DNA from: UPXZ01 sp035402725
GTDB lineage: Bacteria > Bacteroidota > Bacteroidia > Bacteroidales > Paludibacteraceae
Direction of reading: 5' to 3'
Length of the DNA: 7,003 nucleotides
Assembly (NCBI GenBank): GCA_035402725.1
Contig: DAONDU010000135.1
Coordinates: forward strand, 1-7,003
Shown: in pieces, positions 1 to 6,344 of the stretch
Numbering within the stretch: the first letter of the stretch is position 1
Layout: each line of letters opens with the position of its first letter
Notes under the pieces: model-generated
What the model was told of the DNA's origin: nothing
Database searches by the model: none
Seen by the model: the letters and a program-made list of their open reading frames with translations, nothing else
Program-made: the position numbers and the translations under genes

Positions 1-3
1 AAA

Positions 4-33
4 CTTCCTGTTTCGCACAAACGAAACAGGAAG
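4..33. terminator. Hairpin downstream of the FMN reductase gene, probable (bidirectional) terminator
   Basis: A perfect 12-bp inverted repeat (CTTCCTGTTTCG at 4-15, CGAAACAGGAAG at 22-33) encloses a 6-base loop, CACAAA. It begins 31 bases past the stop codon of the flavoprotein gene at 64-618. Read on the minus strand the stem is followed by TTT up to the window edge, so the length of the U-tract is cut off. Read on the plus strand it is followed, after seven bases, by a run of seven T at 41-47. It could therefore also end a convergent plus-strand gene lying to the left. The stem is seen directly; termination is inferred. Confidence 0.7.
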
Positions 34-63
34 CTATGAATTTTTTTAGGTAAACCGGATTTA

Positions 64-618
64 TTATTTTACAAATGTCTCTACCCACTGAGCGAAGGCT
101 TTCATATAGCTTTTTGCAAAGTCAAGGGTTGATTCATTCGTCAGTTTGCCGTTTTCATCAAACAGGCTCATAGCGTTGCCGATGTAAGCTTCGGGTTGTG
201 TCATGGTTGGCATACCGAGGAATGCCAGCACCTGACGCAGGTGATTGCTAGCACCGAATGCTCCCAGACCTCCAATGGTTACACTTACGATGGCTGCCGG
301 TTTTCCTGCCCACACGCTTTGTCCCCAGGGACGCGATGCTACATCAATTGCATTTTTCAGCACACCCGGGAAAGAACGGTTGTATTCGGGGGTGACGAAA
401 AGTACTCCGTCGAAGCTTTTTACCTTATCGCGGAATTCCACCCACACTTGCGGGGGATTGGAATCCAGGTCTTCGGAGTACAAATCCAGGTTTCCGATTT
501 CGAGAAATTCCAGACTAAGGGTTTCGGGAGCATTTTCTACTAAGGCGTGTGCCATTTTTTTGTTAAACGATTCTTTGCGCAAGCTGCCAACTACTACAGC
601 GATTTTCAATTGTTTCAT
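64..618 (-). CDS. NADPH-dependent FMN reductase family flavoprotein (ChrR/YieF-like quinone/chromate reductase)
   Basis: A 184-residue cytoplasmic flavodoxin-fold protein of the NADPH-dependent FMN reductase family, whose members reduce quinones, azo dyes or chromate using bound FMN and NAD(P)H. Visible motifs are the N-terminal beta strand KIAVVVGSLR followed by the FMN-phosphate loop GSLRKESFN (residues 11-19), the flavin-binding PEYNRSFPGVLKNAIDVASR segment (77-96), and a glycine-rich GGLGAFGA loop (116-123). There is no signal peptide or membrane segment, and the length matches the family norm of about 180. The start ATG at 618 lies directly before the conserved first strand and no in-frame alternative fits better. 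The leader (619-660) is very AT-rich with no clear Shine-Dalgarno site. The gene stands 141 bp after the GH43 gene and is followed by a hairpin, so it may be its own unit. The family is clear; the physiological substrate cannot be read from sequence. Confidence 0.92.
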   Translation of the reverse strand: MKQLKIAVVVGSLRKESFNKKMAHALVENAPETLSLEFLEIGNLDLYSEDLDSNPPQVWVEFRDKVKSFDGVLFVTPEYNRSFPGVLKNAIDVASRPWGQSVWAGKPAAIVSVTIGGLGAFGASNHLRQVLAFLGMPTMTQPEAYIGNAMSLFDENGKLTNESTLDFAKSYMKAFAQWVETFVK

Positions 619-759
619 TGTTTCTGAATTTATTTATTTTTTTTGTTTGTAATTTTATATTCTGCATTACAAACAAAGTACACCGCGTAAAAGTTTATCG
701 ATTTTTGTTTATGTAGTATAAATAGAATTTATTAGTTCTCGAAAAATTAAGTTTGTGTT

Positions 760-2493
760 CTATTCAATGTGTTTGAGGTCGGATAGTGTAGAAATACCGT
801 TTTCATTGAAAGCCTCAATGGCAAACCAGTATTCCTGATCGGTAGTCAGTGCTTTGAGAAGCAGTTGATTGTCGTCGTAGATCAGCCACGAAGAGTAGAG
901 CTTATCGGGAGCTATACCCCAGCGGATATTATATCCCTGAGCATTCTTGGTTGGTTTCCAGGTGATGAGCGCATCCCGGCGGTCAGCTTTTCTTTCAACA
1001 TTAAATCCGGCAACTTTCTCCGGTTTCTTTCCCTGTCCAAGTCCGAATACCCGGATGTCCGATATAGCGAGATGTGGTGTTGGAACTTCAATGTTTTTAT
1101 ACCGGATAAATCTTGTTCTTACAGCTTCCGGAAGTTCCACGTAATCATTGGGAGTGTCGGTATAGCTTTTACTTTTATCAACAATGGTCTCCCAGTTCTT
1201 TCCATCTGCCGAGGCTTCAATCAGGTAGCGGTGTCTCAGTCCGTCAATTTTGCCGTAGAGATTAGACTTGTAATCGAAATAATTGATCTGTATGGCATAA
1301 ACGGTCGACTGATTTTGCAAATCAATCGTGACCCATTGTGTGTCATCGTTGGTGGCGGCAACCCAGAAAGTCTTTACCTTTTCATCCGTTAGAAATTCGG
1401 GACCGTGATCGGGGAGTGATGAGGAAGCTTTTACGGGTTTCTTATACGAAAGCAGCATCCAGCCGCTGAATTTTCCTGCATTGCCCGGCTCGGAAGGTCC
1501 GAAATAGGGATAATCGCCGAAATAGGTATCGGCATACATCAGCCTGTCTTTATCGAAATACAACGGAAACATGCACAGACGTCGTTCCCAGTTGACATTG
1601 TACGACAATGCCATGGATGCAAAATGCCAGTATTTGTTTTGCGGACCGTTTACCGTGCTGCCGTGTCCGGCTCCGGTCATAAAACCACCCGGTTTGAAGC
1701 TGACGGGATTATTTGGCGCATACGAATAAGGTCCCAGCGGGTGATCTGACGTATAAACACCGTCGGCATAGACATTAAATTCGGTGCCGGGCGCTCCGTA
1801 CTGCATATAGTATTTATCGTTATATTTTGTGAGCCACGGACCTTCGATATACCCTGCAATCACGGTGTCGCTGTTGTTTTCGCCGAAACGTTCCCAGCCG
1901 TGTTTGCTCATATCCTTGTTGAAAAGTGTATCTACCGAACCTACGGGGAGAAACCGTTTATTTTTATCCAGCCGTTTACCGCGAATGGGGTATAGGTTGG
2001 ACGAACCCCAAAACATATATGCTGAACCGTCATCGTCGAAAAACAAATCGGGGTCCTGCAAATCGTGGAGAATGGCAGGAACTGCTTTCCAGTCACCTTT
2101 TTTGGGATTGTCAGTGTAAAGTACACTCATGGAACCCGAAGGATCGCCCGTAACGTATAGCACAGAATCTTTATAATTGTGGGCTGCAGGAGCATTACAA
2201 CCCTGAAAATACCATTTCTCGGGTTTAATGAAGTCCCAGCGTTGCAGATCGTAAGAGTGCCAGTAACCCAGCGAGCGAGTAACAAACATATAATATTCCC
2301 CTCTGAATTCCACCACTGCAGGATCGGCTCCCGAACGATACGAAATGTCTTTGTCGGAGTTATAAATCATGTAGGTGTAATCCACGTTGAGAGGATTGCA
2401 GTAGGTTCGCGCATGTGTATTCTGAGCGGAAATTTCACATGCAAATAACATCCAAATGCCAATTGAAAGCAAATACTTTAATGAAGTCTTCAT
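760..2493 (-). CDS. Secreted glycoside hydrolase family 43 enzyme with F5/8C and fibronectin III domains
   Basis: A 577-residue exported glycosidase. GH43 enzymes are inverting five-bladed beta-propeller hydrolases acting mainly on arabinose-, xylose- or galactose-containing plant polysaccharides. Residues 1-24 form an export signal (KTSLK, hydrophobic core, then SAQ-N); a lipobox-like LFAC at 16-19 makes a lipoprotein possible. The propeller spans about 52-345. The expected catalytic trio is in place: base Asp57 (GADPAVV), pKa-setting Asp147 (QDPDLFFDDDG) and acid Glu217 (YIEGPWL). Residues about 350-484 resemble a discoidin/F5-8C carbohydrate-binding domain (the TQWVTIDL strand, the FIRYKNIE strand, and a final ISDIRVFG). 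Residues about 490-577 resemble a fibronectin III domain (ALITWKPTKNAQGYNI, YWFAIEAFNENG). The protein is likely periplasmic or on the cell surface. No SusC, SusD or sigma/anti-sigma gene is in view, so the substrate cannot be inferred from neighbours. I do not assign a GH43 subfamily. The stop is TAG at 760-762. The gene follows a structured repeat-rich leader. Confidence 0.93.
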   Translation of the reverse strand: MKTSLKYLLSIGIWMLFACEISAQNTHARTYCNPLNVDYTYMIYNSDKDISYRSGADPAVVEFRGEYYMFVTRSLGYWHSYDLQRWDFIKPEKWYFQGCNAPAAHNYKDSVLYVTGDPSGSMSVLYTDNPKKGDWKAVPAILHDLQDPDLFFDDDGSAYMFWGSSNLYPIRGKRLDKNKRFLPVGSVDTLFNKDMSKHGWERFGENNSDTVIAGYIEGPWLTKYNDKYYMQYGAPGTEFNVYADGVYTSDHPLGPYSYAPNNPVSFKPGGFMTGAGHGSTVNGPQNKYWHFASMALSYNVNWERRLCMFPLYFDKDRLMYADTYFGDYPYFGPSEPGNAGKFSGWMLLSYKKPVKASSSLPDHGPEFLTDEKVKTFWVAATNDDTQWVTIDLQNQSTVYAIQINYFDYKSNLYGKIDGLRHRYLIEASADGKNWETIVDKSKSYTDTPNDYVELPEAVRTRFIRYKNIEVPTPHLAISDIRVFGLGQGKKPEKVAGFNVERKADRRDALITWKPTKNAQGYNIRWGIAPDKLYSSWLIYDDNQLLLKALTTDQEYWFAIEAFNENGISTLSDLKHIE

Positions 2494-2537
2494 GGTGTAA
2501 TTTTATAAGTTAATCCGCAAAATACACAAATAAAATC

Positions 2538-2556
2538 TTAGGGGTTTCACCCCTAA
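2538..2556 (-). terminator. Terminator-like hairpin in the GH43 leader
   Basis: TTAGGGGT (2538-2545) and ACCCCTAA (2549-2556) form a perfect 8-bp stem with a 3-base loop. On the minus strand the stem is followed by GATTTTATTTG, a short interrupted T-tract, and the GH43 start codon lies 45 bases further on. It could stop read-through from the repeat region or act as a leader attenuator. It could also simply be one end of the surrounding repeat. The stem is certain; function is inferred and the T-tract is weak. Confidence 0.4.
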
Positions 2557-2795
2557 AACCCGACTTACTTTTTTGTCTTGCCACAAAAAAGTAAGCAAAA
2601 AAAGTCAAGACTGCGCCCGCTTCACTCGAAAAATTAGCGCTCGACTGGCTAAATCGTCCAAACTTGTTGAAGTTCGTCCAAACTTTCCACATTTTGGAAA
2701 ATAGCATCACGAACTTCAACTTCAAACAAGGACGATTTTCAACGCCCGTCTCACTTATTTTTCGGCTCACCGGACGAGGTCGCTCGTTAGCGAGC
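2538..2795. repeat. Structured intergenic repeat block, probable dispersed Bacteroidales repeat
   Basis: Several perfect inverted repeats are packed in about 260 bp: 8-bp arms at 2538-2545/2549-2556; 13-bp arms CTTACTTTTTTGT at 2564-2576 and its complement at 2583-2595 with loop CTTGCC; 12-bp arms GTTGAAGTTCGT at 2666-2677 and its complement at 2709-2720; nested 6-bp arms TTTCCA/TGGAAA at 2684-2689/2695-2700; and 5-bp arms GCTCG/CGAGC at 2782-2786/2791-2795. CGTCCAAACTT also occurs twice, at 2655-2665 and 2675-2685, a 20-bp period. No transposase or terminal inverted repeats bracket the block. From memory, similar hairpin-plus-short-frame blocks recur between genes in Bacteroidales, but only one copy is visible here, so dispersal and the outer boundaries are inference. 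Confidence 0.6.
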
Positions 2796-2866
2796 CATTT
2801 TGAAATTGTCGTTACATCATGCAGATAAATATATAATCCAACATGAATATTCAGAGTGCAACCGAC

Positions 2867-2902
2867 AAAAAAAGGAAATTAAACAGCATTTAATTTCCTT
2901 TT
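2867..2902 (-). terminator. Intrinsic terminator of the alcohol dehydrogenase gene
   Basis: AAAAGGAAATTAAA (2870-2883) and TTTAATTTCCTTTT (2889-2902) form a perfect 14-bp stem with loop CAGCA. On the minus strand the stem runs into seven consecutive T (2873-2867), the classic rho-independent layout, 16 bases past the dehydrogenase stop codon. The stem is AT-rich, with only two G:C pairs. It separates the dehydrogenase transcript from the repeat block and the GH43 gene. Confidence 0.85.
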
Positions 2903-2918
2903 AATGAATTGTTGAGAA

Positions 2919-4091
2919 TTAGTCTTCGGCAGCAAGCCTGTAAATGGCTTCAATATCCTGCCGGTTAAGTTTTACAAAGTTTCCAACCGTGCGGTCACCG
3001 AGCCTGAGCATCTCTATCAGGGTGGGAATGTCCTCTTTTCTGGCTCCGAGTTCGCTGAACCGTACCGGCATTCCGATTGATTTCAGGAATGTTTCGAACC
3101 GTGTAATCCCTTCACGGGCTGTTATTTCAGGATTTTCGAAATTCATCTGGCACCCCATCACACGAGTGGCAAACTGTGCGTAACGCATCACGTCGTGTTT
3201 CAGGTTGTATTTCAGCCAGGCAGGAAACATTACAGCCAGCCCGGCTCCGTGAGCTACGTCGTAGAGTGCCGACAGTTCGTGCTCCAGTTGGTGCGTTCCC
3301 CAGTCCTGTTCGCGTCCCACACCACAGATATCGTTATGAGCCACCATTCCCGCCCACATGATGTTGGCACGGGCATCGTAATCATCGGGATTGGTTATAA
3401 CTTTGGGTGTTTCGCTGAGGATGGTGAGCATAATGCCTTCACAGAGCCGGTCGGTGATTTCCACGTTGCGGGTATTGGTGAAGTAGCGTTCAAGCACATG
3501 GGCAAACATATCGGTTGCACCACAGGCAGTCTGATAGGGCGGGAGTGTTTGTGTCAGCGCCGGATTGAGGATAGAGAATACCGGGCGTATTTTATCGCTT
3601 CCGGTACCACGTTTCACCATACCGTTTTCATGAGTTATCACAGACGAAAGTGAAGCTTCGCTTCCGGCAGCGGCAATGGTAAGGACAGTCGCCACCGGCA
3701 ATGCTTTATCAATCCTTTTACCTTGATAGAAATCCCAGAAATCACCTTCGTAGGGAACGCCGATGGCAATAGCTTTTGCTGAGTCGATGACACTGCCTCC
3801 GCCTACCGCCAGAATGAAATCAACGTTCTCTTTCCTGCAGAGGTCAATTCCTTCGTAAACCAGTCCGCTTCGCGGGTTGGGCATCACACCTCCAAATTCA
3901 ACATATGCAATATTCTCTTTTTCCAGAGATGCTTTGATCCGTTGCAGTAATCCGCTGCGAACTACCGAACCGCCACCGTAATGTATCAGGATTTTTGAGC
4001 CGCCGAATCGTTTAACAAGTTTACCGGCATTGTTTTCTTTATCTTTCCCGAATTCAAAGTATGTCGGACTGTAAAAATTAAAGTTTTGCAT
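2919..4091 (-). CDS. Iron-containing (group III) alcohol dehydrogenase, YqhD/butanol dehydrogenase type
   Basis: A 390-residue cytoplasmic NAD(P)H-dependent alcohol dehydrogenase, which most likely reduces aldehydes to alcohols as fermentative or detoxifying enzymes of this type do. It opens with the family-typical FNFYSPTYFEFGK and has nucleotide-binding loops GGGS at 39-42 and GGGSVIDSAKAIA at 97-109. The metal-binding residues Asp194 (GATDMFAH), His198, His267 (GTHQLEH) and His281 (VAHGAGLAVMFPAW) are all present, at the same numbering I recall for E. coli YqhD. Length is normal and the gene is intact. YqhD-like members usually prefer NADPH and carry zinc despite the family name; cofactor and metal cannot be fixed here. 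The start ATG at 4091 is directly before the conserved N-terminus. The gene lies 80 bp after the DUF4954 gene and ends at a strong terminator, so it may be transcribed alone or with DUF4954. A gene symbol such as yqhD or bdhA would be over-precise. Confidence 0.95.
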   Translation of the reverse strand: MQNFNFYSPTYFEFGKDKENNAGKLVKRFGGSKILIHYGGGSVVRSGLLQRIKASLEKENIAYVEFGGVMPNPRSGLVYEGIDLCRKENVDFILAVGGGSVIDSAKAIAIGVPYEGDFWDFYQGKRIDKALPVATVLTIAAAGSEASLSSVITHENGMVKRGTGSDKIRPVFSILNPALTQTLPPYQTACGATDMFAHVLERYFTNTRNVEITDRLCEGIMLTILSETPKVITNPDDYDARANIMWAGMVAHNDICGVGREQDWGTHQLEHELSALYDVAHGAGLAVMFPAWLKYNLKHDVMRYAQFATRVMGCQMNFENPEITAREGITRFETFLKSIGMPVRFSELGARKEDIPTLIEMLRLGDRTVGNFVKLNRQDIEAIYRLAAED

Positions 4092-4109
4092 TCGTTATTA
4101 TGTTATTGA

Positions 4110-4165
4110 GTTGATAAAGTTGATAAAGTGAAAAGATATACAATTACACACTACACATTACACGT
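4110..4165. repeat. Short tandem repeat and TACAC-rich low-complexity tract upstream of the dehydrogenase
   Basis: GTTGATAAA occurs twice in tandem at 4110-4127, followed by GTG. At 4143-4163 the sequence alternates ATTACAC, ACTACAC and ATTACAC. Both tracts sit in the 80-bp gap between the DUF4954 stop and the dehydrogenase start. They may be simple low-complexity spacer or overlap the dehydrogenase promoter; TATCTTTT on the minus strand (4138-4131) is one base from the Bacteroidota -7 element but lacks a well-placed -33 partner. Confidence 0.5.
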
Positions 4166-4171
4166 CAAACA

Positions 4172-6154
4172 TCAAAGCCGGTTGATTTGTTCGATGACGG
4201 TGTTTCCGAGTGCTGTTTTGAGTTCGATGTGATGGAGAACTTCCTGAACAAAAGGATTTTTTTCAAAGGTGCCGCGTACATTTTCGAAGTCCTTGTGTTT
4301 CTGTTCTTCGTCGCCATCCACCCCGAATCCGATTTTGGAACTCAGGTTAAATTCCTTTCTGGCATCTTCGTAGAGTAGTTTATCCAGGTTGACAACCGCT
4401 TCCTTCCATAATTCAATAAATGCCGTAAGCTCTTCTTTCCCGACTGTTTGTATCGGTTTTCCCCAGTATTCTTCCAGCTTTTGCTGTGCCCAAGTCCATT
4501 CGTAGTTGTAGTATTCAGCGTGCATTGCTTCCAGGCGATTGCGGATATCGGTCAGGGTCAGGGTATTGTTCTCAATATTGGTCAGTAGGTATTCAGCTAC
4601 CTGTTTAGGAGCGATCAGCCCGGATAGGTCAATCCAGTCACCCAGTCCGTTTTTGTCACCGGATGCAAGCGATTGCTGCAACTCTTCCAGTGATGTGGGA
4701 TTTCCTTTTTGTATTCTGCTGATCAGTGAATTGCCAAGAAACTTATAGATTGCTGTACGATAAAGCTGTATTCCTTTTTCGAGCGATGAATGTTTTATTT
4801 TGCAGTTCTGATAGGTGAAAATCTCTGTTGTTTCGCCCGATATCTTTTTCAGGTTTTCAAGCACCTCTATACCCTTATACATTTTCTGTATGGTGTAGGG
4901 ACTGAGCAGGTTGAAATTGATGGGGTCGAGTTTAACATCATCCTTTCGGTTGTCGCGTTTCGGCCATTTCTGTGCATCGCGGATAGTACCGACACTCCGA
5001 AGATTTACACCCGGCACCAGAAAACTCTGTGTGGCATTCTCAATAAGGTAAGAGAAAGGCAGATCTGTGGTGTCGGAGTGCGAGGTATGACGTCCCATGA
5101 CGAGGGTAAATGTGCCTATCTTGGCAGGCCAGAGGATGTATGAGTCGCTGGTGGTTTTTGATCCGCGTTCCACAATGCCCTGATGGATAGGTCCCAGTTT
5201 ATACATGTGGTTGCTTTGATTGGAACCGCTGCCGGCATTGAGGAAGGAGAACATTCCGGCAATAAGAAGGCTTGACTTATGGTGTGATACGGTATAGGGT
5301 CCGGCAAATATCGCGGTAGCCTCACCGTGCATGCCCTGGCAGTTGGAGAAGAACAGCGAATCAAGGGCCGAATAATGCTTATCCATGATGCAACCCTGCC
5401 CGATAAAGCAGGTGGATACCAGCGTGGAGTCGGTGATCGTGACTCCGGAGCAAAGAATGAAATCGGTACACTTGACACCCGAACCAAGCTGAACTGGCGC
5501 TTTGGCTGTGCTGTTGATGGAACCATTCTTCAGATTAGAAACTCCCTTGATGCTGCTATGATCGCCTATCCGTACATTCTTGATGCGCCCGCAATTGATG
5601 ATTTCCACCTGTTCGCCTATCCTGCCTCTGTCTGACCGGATACTTTCGGAGTAATCGTCAATCATCTTTTGAAGGTTTTCTATCATGGCGGGACGATGAC
5701 GGTACAGGGTGAGAATGTAAGCCAGCGGAGCCGACAGGTAATCGTAGATGGGTACTTCACGTCCGCCCGTTTCGTTCATCACCGGAACACGCACTCCGTT
5801 GCCAAAAGTTGACTGTCCGTCAACAACTATGAGGTTGGTGTTTTCGATGTATGTGCCCTTGCCCACGTCGTAGTTTGCCATGTAGTTGTGGATGTTTTCG
5901 ATGAATACATCGTCACTGATGGTACAGTTGTGCAGGCAACAGTTATACAGTCCGCTGTGCTTGCGAAAACCGCCGTCCATTTCAAATACCTTTTCGAATT
6001 TACCCAATTTTATGGTTCCGGAGAAATGAACATTTGAAACATATTGCGGTGTAAATCCCGGGTTAACGGTTATATTTTTCCAGTCGTCGGCTGTACATCC
6101 GTACACCACCAGTGTGGCTATTTCCTTTTCTGTAAGATTCCTGTAGTTTTCCAT
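4172..6154 (-). CDS. DUF4954-family protein with predicted left-handed beta-helix core, function unknown
   Basis: A 660-residue, probably cytoplasmic protein that I recognise as DUF4954 family, without an assigned reaction. Residues about 40-125 and 180-260 show beta-helix-like turns with isoleucine/valine-glycine spacing (FSGTIKLGKF, NVRIGDHSSIKG, VQLGSGVKCTDFILCSGVTI, STCFIGQGCIMD), resembling hexapeptide-repeat acyltransferases and sugar-nucleotide enzymes. A helical insertion (about 140-172) interrupts them. Residues 274-366 are rich in His, Ser, Asn and Gly (GMHGEAT, SHHKSS, NQSNHMYKLGPIHQG, GRHTSHSDTT), which suggests a catalytic or ligand site. Residues about 410-660 are mostly helical and charged, perhaps a separate domain (possibly the one catalogued as DUF6819). 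There is no signal peptide. I chose ATG at 6154 rather than the in-frame ATG at 6262, because the 36 extra residues look like non-coding leader and TTTATTTATG is a typical Bacteroidota start. It lies 190 bp after hflX and 80 bp before the dehydrogenase. Confidence 0.85.
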   Translation of the reverse strand: MENYRNLTEKEIATLVVYGCTADDWKNITVNPGFTPQYVSNVHFSGTIKLGKFEKVFEMDGGFRKHSGLYNCCLHNCTISDDVFIENIHNYMANYDVGKGTYIENTNLIVVDGQSTFGNGVRVPVMNETGGREVPIYDYLSAPLAYILTLYRHRPAMIENLQKMIDDYSESIRSDRGRIGEQVEIINCGRIKNVRIGDHSSIKGVSNLKNGSINSTAKAPVQLGSGVKCTDFILCSGVTITDSTLVSTCFIGQGCIMDKHYSALDSLFFSNCQGMHGEATAIFAGPYTVSHHKSSLLIAGMFSFLNAGSGSNQSNHMYKLGPIHQGIVERGSKTTSDSYILWPAKIGTFTLVMGRHTSHSDTTDLPFSYLIENATQSFLVPGVNLRSVGTIRDAQKWPKRDNRKDDVKLDPINFNLLSPYTIQKMYKGIEVLENLKKISGETTEIFTYQNCKIKHSSLEKGIQLYRTAIYKFLGNSLISRIQKGNPTSLEELQQSLASGDKNGLGDWIDLSGLIAPKQVAEYLLTNIENNTLTLTDIRNRLEAMHAEYYNYEWTWAQQKLEEYWGKPIQTVGKEELTAFIELWKEAVVNLDKLLYEDARKEFNLSSKIGFGVDGDEEQKHKDFENVRGTFEKNPFVQEVLHHIELKTALGNTVIEQINRL

Positions 6155-6344
6155 AAATAAATTACGTTGTTTGCAACATGATGAATGATATAAAAATCCG
6201 GTGATTTTAATTTGATGCAGATTTGAGGTTGTTGTGATGCCGATAGCCGGATTGCCCGGCATACATTTGAAGCGACACCTGCCACCAGCAGATAAGTTTA
6301 AAGTGTCGTGAACTGAATTATAGTGTACTGTTCATTGTGAGGTG

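Larger units (their letters stand above)
2494..2918. other. 425-bp intergenic region between the alcohol dehydrogenase and GH43 genes
   Basis: This non-coding stretch holds, from right to left, the dehydrogenase terminator (2867-2902), an AT-rich spacer (about 2800-2866) with no recognisable feature, a dense block of inverted and direct repeats (about 2538-2800), and the AT-rich GH43 leader (2494-2537). An 86-codon minus-strand open frame with a GTG start (2510-2770) crosses it, but its composition (Phe-, Lys- and Ser-rich, with no domain) and its tracking of the hairpins argue that it is not a gene. In the leader, TATTTTG on the minus strand (2524-2518) is only a near match to the Bacteroidota -7 element TAnnTTTG. 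Confidence 0.8.

Noticed and set aside
674..680. TACTTTG on the minus strand upstream of the flavoprotein gene as a -7 promoter element
   Set aside because: It has one base too few between TA and TTTG for the Bacteroidota consensus TAnnTTTG, and no TTG-type -33 element sits at the right distance.
865..1392. 175-codon plus-strand open frame
   Set aside because: It lies opposite the GH43 gene's C-terminal domains, which have strong protein-level support; no motif of its own.
2510..2770. 86-codon minus-strand open frame with a GTG start
   Set aside because: It lies entirely in the hairpin-dense repeat block, its sequence is low-complexity Phe/Lys/Ser with no domain, and its codons track the inverted repeats. 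Most likely non-coding.
3195..3653. 152-codon plus-strand open frame
   Set aside because: It is antisense to the clear alcohol dehydrogenase gene and has no recognisable domain; it is a shadow frame of the real coding sequence.
64..4091. Dehydrogenase, GH43 and flavin reductase as one operon
   Set aside because: A strong terminator follows the dehydrogenase, the gaps are 425 and 141 bp, and the functions do not form a pathway.
4131..4138. TATCTTTT on the minus strand as the dehydrogenase -7 element
   Set aside because: One mismatch to the consensus, and the only upstream TTTG (4169-4166) is 27 bases away instead of about 20. Too weak to call.
6246..6260. GCCGG/CCGGC inverted repeat between hflX and the DUF4954 gene as a terminator
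   Set aside because: Only 5-bp arms with a 5-base loop and no T-tract on the minus strand; likely chance.
6273..6308. CGACAC/GTGTCG inverted repeat downstream of hflX
   Set aside because: Six-base arms separated by 24 bases, with no T-run; not distinguishable from chance.
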